Assembly (NCBI RefSeq): GCF_014805625.2
Contig: NW_023998566.1
Coordinates: forward strand, 565,640 to 629,639
DNA: 64,000 nucleotides
Direction of reading: 5' to 3'
Origin: Glossina fuscipes
Taxonomy: Eukaryota; Arthropoda; Insecta; Diptera; Glossinidae
Part shown: positions 49,486 through 58,977 of the stretch, one piece after another
Numbering within the stretch: the stretch's first letter is position 1
Layout of the letters: each line of letters opens with the position of its first letter
Notes under the pieces: model-generated
Told to the model about the DNA's origin: nothing
Seen by the model: the letters and a program-made list of their open reading frames with translations, nothing else
Databases searched by the model: none
Translations under genes and position numbers: made by a program

Positions 49486-50486
49486 CAGTGAAAGCTCCTT
49501 ATTCGCGATTACTTTATTCGCGATTTCATTACTCGCGGACTAAAAAAATGCGACCCAATTCCCATATTCGCGGCTATCAATTGCTTTAGTCGCGGATTTT
49601 TTGTAACTGGTTCCGGAATTATTTGGTTCTGAAGTTGAAATTTATTTAAAAAAATGCAATTTAGACTTTAAAGCACTTCTAGTTTGGGACAATGACCCAG
49701 GTCATCCTCGCGATTTTGAAACTATGCGGCCAAACATAAAAGTGACATTTTTACTCCCCAACACGACGGCTTTGCTTCAACCTATGGACCAAGGAATAAT
49801 CCAGGCCTTTAAGCTCTATTACTTTAGAAAAACCTTCAAAATCATAATGAATAATTTGGAATGTAATCCTGATATGAATGTTATCAAATGCTGGAAGAAA
49901 TTTGACAAAGCAAAATGCGAAATTGCGAATGAAATAGGACGAGATGGGTTCGAACATATAGAATCAAGTGACATTCAGGAATTGCTTGAATCGCAAGATG
50001 AAGATTTGACTGAAAATGACTTGAAGGATATGTTAAATTCACCGTCCATTGAAGACGAGGCTTCAACAAGCACTGGAAATGTGACATTTAATTTGAAAAC
50101 TCTTTGTGAAGATTTAAGAATGGCAAATGAGCTTGGCGATTTCTTTATGAACATTTATCCGTCTATGGAACTAAGTCTTATTTTTAAGAGGCAAATTGCT
50201 AATGCGACTGCTGCGTATCAATCTGAATTGAAGGAGCTTTTAAAAACTGCCAAGCAAAAGAAATTTACAAAATTCTTCAACCCCGTTGCCTAAGCCTTAA
50301 GATAAATAATCAAAATGTTCAAAAACTTCAATTAAATTGATTTTTTTATATAACTGATTTTTTTTATTTTGTCACCTAGGAACGTATCAACTATAATCCC
50401 ATATAAATTACCATTCCGTATTCACGGTTTCTGTATTCGCGGCATTTTTATGGAACGTATACCCCGCGAATAAGGAGCTTTTACTG
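49486..50486 (+). mobile_element. Tigger/pogo-like DNA transposon, internally deleted
   Basis: The left end CAGTGAAAGCTCCTTATTCG and the right end, whose reverse complement is CAGTAAAAGCTCCTTATTCG, form terminal inverted repeats of at least 22 bp with one mismatch. TA flanks both sides (49484-49485 and 50487-50488). Subterminal regions contain repeated TTCGCG words on both sides. At 1001 bp it is far shorter than full pogo/Tigger elements of 2-2.5 kb, and the missing part is the N-terminal half of the transposase. Confidence 0.92.
49607..50293 (+). pseudogene. Tigger-like DDE transposase, C-terminal part
   Basis: Open from 49607, just after a stop. It contains LLVWDNDPGHP (second catalytic Asp), then VTFLLPNTTALLQPMDQGII and QAFKLYYFRK, the classic DDE-1/CENP-B-type block. 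An acidic stretch follows (SQDEDLTENDLKDML), with a basic end KQKKFTKFFNPVA. The N-terminal DNA-binding domains and the first catalytic Asp are lost in the internal deletion. The first nine or so residues may be non-native. There is no frameshift in the retained part, so loss of function comes from the deletion. Confidence 0.9.
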
Positions 50487-50889
50487 TATGTAAATATATA
50501 TTATTTAAAGATATCTAATATATACATATATTTAAAAGAGTACATATATTTTAATGTAGTCAATGTATCGATTTGATTTTAGTATAATTAATCTTATTAA
50601 GCAAAATTATTTTGATCTTCTTTATAAACAATTTTATTTTATTATTGGTATAAGCGTCTGCATATTTTATTACTAAGTATTTATAATAAGTATTTATTTG
50701 TATTTAACCTAATTTTATATTTAGTAACGTAAGCATTATTTTTAATTATATTTTAGTACATAAGATATTCATTATATAAGTAAAAACGAATTAACTAATT
50801 GGCGTTATTATGATAGGAATATAGATGCCATCTGAATTCAATTGAATATAGAGATTTGAAGTAATTATTTTTTACTCACAATACCAGGC

Positions 50890-51327
50890 ACATCGCGAGC
50901 ATTGGCCGAATCACCGACTACATATTAACAAGAAATAAATCAACTGCATTATCTTCAAGTGACGAAAGCGATTACGAACCAATTCATCGCAAAAATATGC
51001 GCGTTTTGAACTACGAAGAGTAGTATTGAATTATGTACATTTCTCCTTGTTTAAAATTAGAAATTAAAATTTTTTTAAATGTTTCAATGTTTAATTTAAT
51101 TATTTATTTTGTTTGGAAAGCACTTTCTTGCTATTTCGTAAAGCTTTGACATATTTTTTCGCAGTGAGACTTTTTTTATGCGGTCCCTCTCTACCGCATT
51201 AAAAAAATTTTTCTTTAATATGCTGTGAAAAATTATTTCTTATAGCTATTTATGAAGTTTTTGAATATTTGTTTTGTGCGGTTTTTTTTCTGCGGTCCCT
51301 CTATCCGCACAAAAACAGGTTTGACTG
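50890..51327 (+). mobile_element. right-end remnant of a second pogo-like element
   Basis: It ends ACAGGTTTGACTG followed by TA at 51328, the mirror of a pogo-type CAGTCAAACC terminus. About 300 bases earlier a coding tail reads ALSSSDESDYEPIHRKNM, then RVLNYEE and a stop, plausible as a transposase C-terminus. Two copies of a hairpin-forming motif, GCGGTCCCTCTCTACCGC and GCGGTCCCTCTATCCGC, lie at about 51180 and 51292. No left end was found. Confidence 0.6.
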
Positions 51328-52754
51328 TATTAAAAACATCGACAGCAAACAAATTTACAAAAGCAGTGTATTTTTTTGCAATAAATGGGACCAGGGGAAG
51401 ACATAAATGGTAGAAGTTATATTAATAATACTGATTGGTTTATAGATCCATCCGATAGTAATCATATAAAAAGTAACCAACCTTTTGTAGAAACTCAAGG
51501 CAAATATAAAATGAAATATAAATGAAGTCTCCAATGTCCATTTGTCTCAAATAAAAATTGAAATGTTATCGTACCTATTAAAAATTTGAAGACGTGTCTG
51601 AAATGACCATGTGTGTACAAAAATTGTCTAAAATAGTTCGCAATTCCTGAGCAATTATTCAATATGACTTACATCGATTAGCCCGCACACCGAATATGAA
51701 CAAAAACGCAGCTCTTCCAGTAATAGATTTTGTATTATAGTTCCGACAAATGTTTTATATGAACGGTTGCGTGATGTGCGTTAAAACGAAACACCCCCTA
51801 AACCGGAAAAAGAGTAAGATGCACGCGCTATTGAACAAGAAGTATTGGTGCTTTCGGATCTTCTTGGACCAATAAGCAAAAATTATTTTCAACCGCGTTA
51901 CTTGATAATATCCATGGGCAAGTTTTCATGCAAGGCGGTTGTTTATATATTAGAATGCAAACGGATGTTTTTAAAACACTCATTACCTGTACCTGTTGTT
52001 TTTATATGTATACGGTATTGTTGATCAGAAAACCGCATTCTGTGTTCCGGAGCAAACCGTGTTGCGGAGAACATGAATCGCTGCTGGAACGAAAAGGCAA
52101 TATGCTAATTGATAATTATACATACGGCACGGCCCTAGGCTAACGCGCAGTGACAACAACGGTTTATAGATCCGGTACATAGTTCCATTCCTCCGCAATG
52201 CATGTTGCGCAGAAGGGATATGGAATAGGAAGGAATCGAGTTCATAATTTTTGCAAGTCTCCAGTTGAAAAGCAATGATTCACGTTGCTAAACGGGAGAT
52301 TGGATGCAAAGTCATGCAAGTGTATAATTTGTGAATGTTTGACTATGAAATGTATGTAATCGAGAAAATGTTCTGTGTGTTCAAGTATCTTCTTTCATGT
52401 TTTTTAAGCATGACCTTATCTTTTCAAATCCCTTATTCGCTGCGAACAACCTATGCATTAATTTTACATACCGTAACTTCATAAACAATAAGTATGTTAC
52501 ACGGGGTGTAACAAATCGTGCCCGAAATGTTAATGATCAATTCGATTTTTTTAAAGCAAGCTAATGTTTTTAAATTTAATATATCTATAAAAGATAGCTA
52601 TCCTACAAGCGAGTACGAGCTACGATCTAAAAATTACATTAAAAATCTAATAAAAGACAAGATAGAATACGTGGTGATTGAGAATGCTCCATGCTAAGAA
52701 CCTATTGCGAAAAATATAAATGTTGAAGAAAGCTTCTTAACACAAAACTAAAAC
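51328..52754. other. no gene recognised
   Basis: 51775-52200 is less AT-rich and gives protein-like pieces (AIEQEVLVLSDLLGPISK) without a family match. At 52495-52513 TGTTACACGGGGTGTAACA is a perfect 8-bp-arm palindrome. Confidence 0.4.
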
Positions 52755-52766
52755 TAACAAGATACA
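52755..52766. repeat. left target-site duplication of I-clade copy D
   Basis: TAACAAGATACA is repeated exactly at 54411-54422 after the TAA tail. Confidence 0.8.
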
Positions 52767-52887
52767 TGCACATTTGTCGAAAACAAATGTGCGATGCAGG
52801 AAACCTACTGATGCATATTAACGACTTACCAGTACTAAATGTGCAGACGCTCCATGTTCTCGGGCTCACGTTTTCCTACAATTATCG

Positions 52888-53754
52888 TTGGAAAGCACAC
52901 TGTCTTCAGTTAAAAACTCCCTTTTAACAAGGGTAAATTTCATACCGTACGTTGCTTGGAGAAGCCATGCGCATATTAACACTATCGCTTATCTTACCAA
53001 AATGCTTGTGTTAAGCAAGATTGACTATGCTTTGATAATTTATGGCAATAGCTGCAAATCTAATATCAACATCCTTAAACCGGTCTATCACCAACCCGTC
53101 AGAGCAAGTTGTTATGCTTTTCGGACGACGCCCATAAATAATATTATAATTGAAACTGGTCTCCCAACTTTAGAAAATATACTGTATGAGTTAAAATCTA
53201 AAATAGTCCCTAAGCTTCTTAATTCAAGCAAATCCATTCTCGGTGATGACGTAAGAAAGATTATTATTGGGAAGAAAATTCCAAACTCACCATCTACAAT
53301 TGACCATTCTTTGTGCATCGCAAAGGAATTGAACATTCCCTTAAAAATTTCTCGCTCTTTTGGTGTTAAACATCCCTGGATTTTGAAAGGCTGCTCTTTT
53401 GACATCTCACTGTCTATGCACAAGAAAGAAGATACTCCAAATTACGTCTTCAGGAATCTAATAGCTGAAAAAACCCAAGTATTGGACAGTACTGGTTGGA
53501 ATCTTTTGTACACAGACGGCTCAAAATCTCCTGGTCTGCCTCCTGCTTGTGCGGTGGTAGATGCTACAGGACGGGTTCTTCTCAACCACACGAAAGTACT
53601 TCAACTTTCACAACCGAAGCCAGAGCTATCCTTCACGCTGCCAACCTTGCCCATAAAAACAAACACAAAACCGTTATTGTTACCGACAGTTTGTCTGTAT
53701 TACAAGCTGTTCGGAATCCTTCGACTTCGAGATGGAGCACCATCAACAAATTAA
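52888..53754 (+). pseudogene. ORF2 fragment: post-RT connection and start of RNase H (copy D)
   Basis: It reads LLTRVNFIPYVAWRSHAHIN and on through the connection domain to YTDGSK and AVVDATGRVLLNH. It retains the seven bases near 52961 that copy B has lost at about 19580, so here the RT tail and connection are in one frame. A 7-bp deletion near 53590 (relative to copy A) breaks the frame inside RNase H, and the last 50 or so residues are out of frame. Confidence 0.88.
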
Positions 53755-54296
53755 GGAATATAATTACTACACTCGACGGAAAAATTAAAATGTTATGGGT
53801 ACCAAGTCACATCGGTTTATTGGGAAATGAGCAGGCTGACCGAGCGGCAAAGTATGCTGCTTGTGCTCCTCTAATTATGGATGATGTCATGGAAAGGTTG
53901 GATCTTCAAAGATACATTGGAAGAAAAGTTAAAGAGAAAATTGCAGAAGGAAATTTACAATACCATCATCAACACTACTCTTGCATTAACCCTCAATTAA
54001 TTCCACTTTTATATCCAACAAACATTGAGAAAGGCAAGACTCCAACATTTTCGAGAATTCGCCTTGGTCATACTAACACAACTCACCAATGGATCTTGAA
54101 GAAGTCTTCCTCCCCAATCTGCAGTTGTGGACAAACTCTAACTATAAACCACATTCTCTGCGACAGCTTTAAGTTTTCCTTGGGTAGAAGTATTGCATTT
54201 GGAACGATTAACCCTTTGAACATTCTACAATCAGCTTCAGAACAGAATATCAATTCTATACATTACTTTATTAATACTACTAAGCTCATTAACTAA
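53496..54296 (+). pseudogene. ORF2 fragment: rest of RNase H and zinc-binding tail (copy D)
   Basis: Native sequence begins at about HESTSTFTTEARA (53590). It includes the catalytic Glu, VTDSLSVLQAVRNPST, NEQADRAAK and the C-terminal CSCGQTLTINHILC motif, ending FINTTKLIN. It is very close to copy A in this part, including the intact zinc motif that copy B has lost. Confidence 0.88.
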
Positions 54297-54410
54297 TGTA
54301 CATTTTATTATTCTTTTTTATAATTAGAGCCTGTGTTGCTAGTGCTCAATGTCTTTTTTTTAGTCTAAGAATTCATTGGTCTAAAATTAAAATAATAATA
54401 ATAATAATAA

Positions 54411-54422
54411 TAACAAGATACA
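54411..54422. repeat. right target-site duplication of I-clade copy D
   Basis: Exact match to 52755-52766. The first TAA may be shared with the tail. Confidence 0.78.
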
Positions 54423-55029
54423 ATAACTATACTTATAGATTCCACAAGGTAATAAAGGCCGCCAAAATTGTTGCCATATACCACAAATAAGTTGTTTTGC
54501 TGCAGAGTGGAAAAATTGTGACTCTGCCGGAAGGAGTAAATGGCTATCGACATACAGGGATCGTCTTCTACGTTCCAAAAATTGTTGCGAATTTACTGCG
54601 TAACATATAATATTTCAAGCCTAGCTGTTTCACCTTCTTCACCAAATTTACGGGCGATATCCGATCCGGCGTTGAGATTAGAAGTACATTGTTCATTGCC
54701 CAAATAGACTTTTCAAAGATTTAGTTAATCGTGTTACTCTTTGTAGTAAGCTTGGGTGTCCAACTTCTTGTACGTAGCGGTGGAGGTTACTCGGTCATAC
54801 TCAGTAGACAAACCGTCGATACCTTTTCATAAATATGGTATCAAAGTCCATTACTACATCGAGGGAGGTTATCTAAGAATTGATATTGATTTCCTCCTTA
54901 TGTAGTCTAGCAAAAACAATCTACCAGGATAACACGGCAAAGGTCACATGAGTACTGATAATGAATTACATCACTCAATAAGGATCCCCTCTCACTGTTT
55001 AAAAGAACATATTTTTTTAAAATTAAATT
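54423..55029. other. no gene recognised
   Basis: Unassigned intronic DNA between I-clade copy D and the old mariner relic. Confidence 0.4.
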
Positions 55030-55690
55030 TTATTCAGCAAGGCACATTCATTCAACCGCTCGTCTATGAGCCTTAGGTTCGGTAAACACTTTAATCATCT
55101 GAACCTAATTTCTTTCTCTCGAATACCTTTTCTATGTCTACAAAAAGCCAGAAGTCGCCAGAGCACACTTTCTGCTAATTTTTGATCACTTTGGCCAACT
55201 TTTGCAGCCTGTTACCCACTCTGGTAGCGATTACTTCAATTTCAATTTATGGTATGGATCCATATTTCATCCATTGGCCCATATCGACGCAAGAAATGCT
55301 TTTTATATCACATGAGCACCAACGTTCTGAATCGGCGACGCGTAGTTGCTTTTGGTCTGTCGCTGCAAGCGAGGCAAGAGCTCTTGCATGCAGTTGATAA
55401 AAAATAATAAATACACTGGGTTCTGACACATTCAAGGTTTCACAGCTATCTCACGCAACTTCAGTTTGCGATCTTTCAAAACAATTTTTTTTATTATTTT
55501 TCTATGTTTTCTTGAACAATTTCGGACCTTAGGTGACCAAAAGTTGATCGCGTTTAAATTCAACATACCAATCAATAATACTTGAGCTAGCTGCTGATTT
55601 TCCCTGTAAACTAATTGCACCAATATCATAAAATTTTGGCTGACTGAACATTACGAACATCTTCAAGAATTTCAATGTACTTATTGATGT
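55030..55690 (-). pseudogene. older mariner-type transposase relic, different lineage
   Basis: On the minus strand, pieces in successive frames read SSSIIDWYVEFKRDQL, then IVLKDRKLKLREIAVK, LNVSEPSVFIIFY, TDQKQLRVADSERW, and near 55200 SLPEWVTG with SRKCALATSGF. These follow the order of the mariner helix-turn-helix region, the DQKQ.RV..SE block and the EWTAAGE/GKVMASVFWD block. Catalytic DNA-end motifs and terminal repeats are not visible. Its sequence differs clearly from the mariner at 5858. Confidence 0.72.
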
Positions 55691-56109
55691 CAGTTAACAA
55701 CTGCCGAAATCCTTACATATGCATAATAATTTAGTTTCTGACAATAATATTATTTGTTATCCCCAACCGATATCTCACATGTCCACATATACGGGTCTAC
55801 CTATAATTTAATTTGAAAACCCTTGCTGCGTAGGTGGCAATTTTAAATAAACAAAGTAAACAAAAACAAGGAGATCATCATAGCGGAGCATCATTACAAT
55901 CAAATCATTGAAATAAATCGTCAAGTTTCAATTCTGGGAAAAACCGATATTAAAAGAAATTGATACATGCCATGTCACGTGCAATGCATCACGAGGTAAT
56001 TACAATTACAGTGCTAAGCACTTCGTTTCGTTGACGCGCAGTGTGAAAAAACTCATCAGAAATAAATAAATATTAACAAAGCTCCAAATGAGTATTTAAA
56101 AGAAAATAT
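55691..56109. other. no gene recognised
   Basis: Short AT-rich spacer; nothing supported. Confidence 0.4.
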
Positions 56110-56530
56110 CTGTAGTAAAGTTGTACGAAGGAAGGTTAGATACGCAGCCAAGGGCTTCTCACAACCAAAGGGGATTAATTATTTCGAGACTTTTGTGCCC
56201 GTTACCAGGTATGCGGCCCTTCGTTTTGTTATCTCCGTAGCTAGATGTATGATATGATCGTACATCAAGTTGATACTGTTTCAGCCGAGTTCAGCAAAGT
56301 TGAAGAAGAACGTACATATACATCAAGACTTGATGACGGATCAAGGAAGACATGTAAGCTAATAAAATGATATTAAAGCATTGAATGAGACCCTGAATCG
56401 GAATTTTCTTGAAATGGGATTCCGTGGGATCGAAGTAGACCATTTTGTTTATTATTTTATTATGGACGGCAAAATGCATGTCATTGTCGTTTACGTCGAT
56501 GATGCGTTAATGTTTGTTAAATAAACTAAC
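56110..56530 (+). pseudogene. Ty1/copia reverse transcriptase relic
   Basis: The plus strand reads VRYAAKGFSQPKGINYFETF and VPVTRYAALRFVISVA, which match the start of copia RT (RLVAKGF.Q..GIDY.ETF.PV.R). After frame changes it gives DDGSRKTCKL, FLEMGFRGIEVDHFVYYF and VIVVYVDDALMFVK, with the YVDD active site intact at about 56492-56503. Spacing is close to collinear with an active RT, so point mutations and small indels dominate the damage. Integrase, RNase H and LTRs were not found. Confidence 0.82.
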
Positions 56531-57503
56531 CTTGCAAAATCACACGAAGAGAACCAATTAAAAAAAATCCAAATACAGAAATGGGACAGGTACGAATCTC
56601 TGGAGTAAATTTTATATCTCTATTACTGACTTGCTCTTCTTTTTCGCCAAATTAAATCACCCACAATTCTATATAGAATTAACTTTATCCTCCAAGTCAC
56701 TTTAGCGATAATATGTACAAGTATATAATTCTGCATTCCTTTATAAGCCCTCTAACAACCTTATTCTGGCATTGCTGCCGCTCAACGGCCATAAAATTTG
56801 TGCTATCTATCATTTTTGCTATATCTTACCTTTATGTCAACCTTCGTATTCGGAAGCAAAAATGACAATGAAACTCTCCAATATCAATTTTGTGCTGAAA
56901 CATTAACTTACGAAAAGCACAGAATAAAATATAAAAAAAAACGACGTAGCGTTAAAAAAGGAGCATATTAAAGGTAAATTATTAATATATTATTATTATT
57001 ATTCTATTTTTTTAAGCTGCAAACTAAGGAAATTGATTAACAAATAAATCAATATAGAAAGTAAAGTTTTTAAAGGCCTCTCCTTACTAAAATTGCAATT
57101 ATTTTTTTCTTCAGATTTTATTTATCTTCTTTCCATTTTTAAAAATTTTCCTTTACTATACTTTGTTACTAGAATAAAAACGCTCAGCGATCTGCTAAAG
57201 AGTAGATGTCATGTTTTTGAATTGCACATATTTACGCTAAAACGTTAGAGTACCAAAAAGAACACACATAAAAAAATACCAAAGACGATTTTGCTGTTGT
57301 TTGGCAAAAACATATGGTTAGTAATCTATCAATGATTGTGCTCCAAACAAGCGGGTATATTACTCGCAACCTTCCACGTGCTATGCGCAACCCTCTAAGC
57401 TAATATGTAATTGTATTGCTATCTTCACTCATTGAGTTATTACTGTTATTATTCTAGGCGCTGACATTTTCATGTATTCGTTAATTAAAAGGTTTCTAAT
57501 AGC
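56531..57503. other. no gene recognised
   Basis: AT-rich, including a short ATT triplet run at about 56988-57003. Confidence 0.4.
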
Positions 57504-57590
57504 ATGGCGGGTGTAGCCGCCGAAAGCTATAAACGCAACATGCAAGAAGAGATCGTTGTTTTAGTTATTTATAAGCATCCAAGGGCGCAG
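57504..57590 (+). other. candidate orphan first coding exon
   Basis: ATGGCGGGTGTAGCC opens a 29-codon frame (MAGVAAESYKRNMQEEIVVL...) ending CAG|GTAAGAC at 57591, a consensus donor, in DNA of much higher GC than its surroundings. An acceptor-like TTATTATTCTAG lies 45 bases upstream, so a 5' UTR junction is also possible. It is on the strand opposite the host gene, inside its long intron. No family was recognised and no partner exon was found. Confidence 0.35.
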
Positions 57591-58834
57591 GTAAGACGGT
57601 GTCTTTGTCGTGTTTAATATTGGAATCGCAGTGCATATCCAATTCTATACCGCAGTAAACAATGTATAGAACCACTTTAATATTATGTAGGTTATGTGAA
57701 AAAAAAGAAAAGTATATAAATGTGTGGACATCGGCTTTTCGAACTATATCTAAATTTTATGGAGCGCGACAAATATACCACACCGATGCAATAAATACTT
57801 GCGTAAGCGCCCTTTGGTCTACACAGGAACATTTGTCTTTCTTTTCACGGACTAACGGCATAAAATTATCTGCTTTCTCTGCAAGTATGACGTTGATTTA
57901 GATTTGCATCCAATCACCAACTACAACAAAGCTAAGGCAATCCTTCTTCTTCGTTTCACGATGAACTACATGAAGCAGAAAAAACAGGACCACAGGCTCA
58001 AATACAATTGCGCATTAAAGGATATGTCTTTTGTTTGTGTTGTTTTATTCACTAATGGAAAAGTAGTTTATGCATTTTGCTTTAGCTTCTCCTTTTGGTC
58101 AATTTTATCAAATGGAAAAATTTTTTTATGCCTGTTTTCATTTCGTTATTTCTACATATTTGTGCAAATTGGGAAAACCGCGTAGTTTTTATCAATAATC
58201 TGTTTCTTTTTGTTTTGACTCAAAAAAACGTTACCTCAAGAGAATGCAACAACGTAGTTCACATGCAATAAAAATTCTTATTTACTTAGTAGACGACATT
58301 GGATGAAGATTTAATTAATATTGTGTTTATGGATATTTACTCATGTAAATGTAGCAATCATGTAGCGCAATATTTATACCTCAAACGCTCTCTTCTTCTT
58401 TCTTTGAGAAAGAAAGAACCAATATTACCAGTTAGAACAGGGAAACCGAGAGCCAAAACCGAAAGCTATTCTCAAATGTAATTATTGATCGCATTTTCAT
58501 TTATATCATATGCGTGCCTAACAGTAACGCTATCACCTAGATATTGAACAAATAATCATTTGAGGTGGTTAGATGTGGTTTTAAATACATATATCGTTTA
58601 GGTAAAACCCAGATCTAAACTTGTAAACGAAACGGAATTACATACACTTCGTTTGTATCCTCCCGTTCGTGCAAGAAGTTCTTATTCATTTCCATTTAAA
58701 AACAGCATTGTAACACACATATAATACTCATGAGCTCATTTTATATTACTTATTATGCTTGTTTCGACTTTTTGGCCGAATAACATGTTCAACAAAAAAG
58801 AACCATAGTCTTGCGACAGATCTACAAAACTTAC
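57591..58834. other. no gene recognised
   Basis: The plus frames at 57662-57901 and 57904-58185 abut but show no domain; the second is Phe-rich from T-rich DNA. Confidence 0.4.
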
Positions 58835-58977
58835 CATCTTGGAATTCGCCTTTATTGCAAAGATCTCCAATGAATTGGTGGGTGCCATGGTACAATTTAT
58901 TAAACTGATGGCGTTGCTGCATGTCCATGCAACGACGTGTATAACTTTGTATGCATCGCACTCCCTTTCGTAGCTCG
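58835..58977 (-). CDS. host gene exon: secreted Cys-rich protein, central segment
   Basis: The acceptor TTGTTCTTGGCAG precedes 58977 and the donor GATG|GTAAGT follows 58835. Its first base completes a His codon with the CA left by the upstream exon. It then reads ELRKGVRCIQSYTRRCMDMQ, QRHQFNKLYHGTHQFIG and DLCNKGEFQD. This fits the family core G..CI..YTR.C.....R..FN.LY.GT...I..LC..G.FQ. The final G begins the Glu codon completed in the exon at 25992. This is the most diagnostic exon of the gene. Confidence 0.92.

Larger units (their letters stand above)
52767..54413 (+). mobile_element. I-clade non-LTR retrotransposon copy D, 5'-truncated
   Basis: It matches copy B from about 19385 (within the RT region, after motif C) to the TAA tail, with 12-bp flanking repeats. 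The tail has about eight TAA units, the longest of the copies. The 3' UTR is shorter than in A and B, with GCCGATA and an ATTCAATTC unit missing. It sits in the 32.8-kb intron, antisense to the host gene. Confidence 0.93.

Noticed and set aside
53112..53423. 103-codon minus-strand frame, repeated at 19725-20036
   Set aside because: It is the antisense of the I-clade ORF2 and recurs only because the element recurs.
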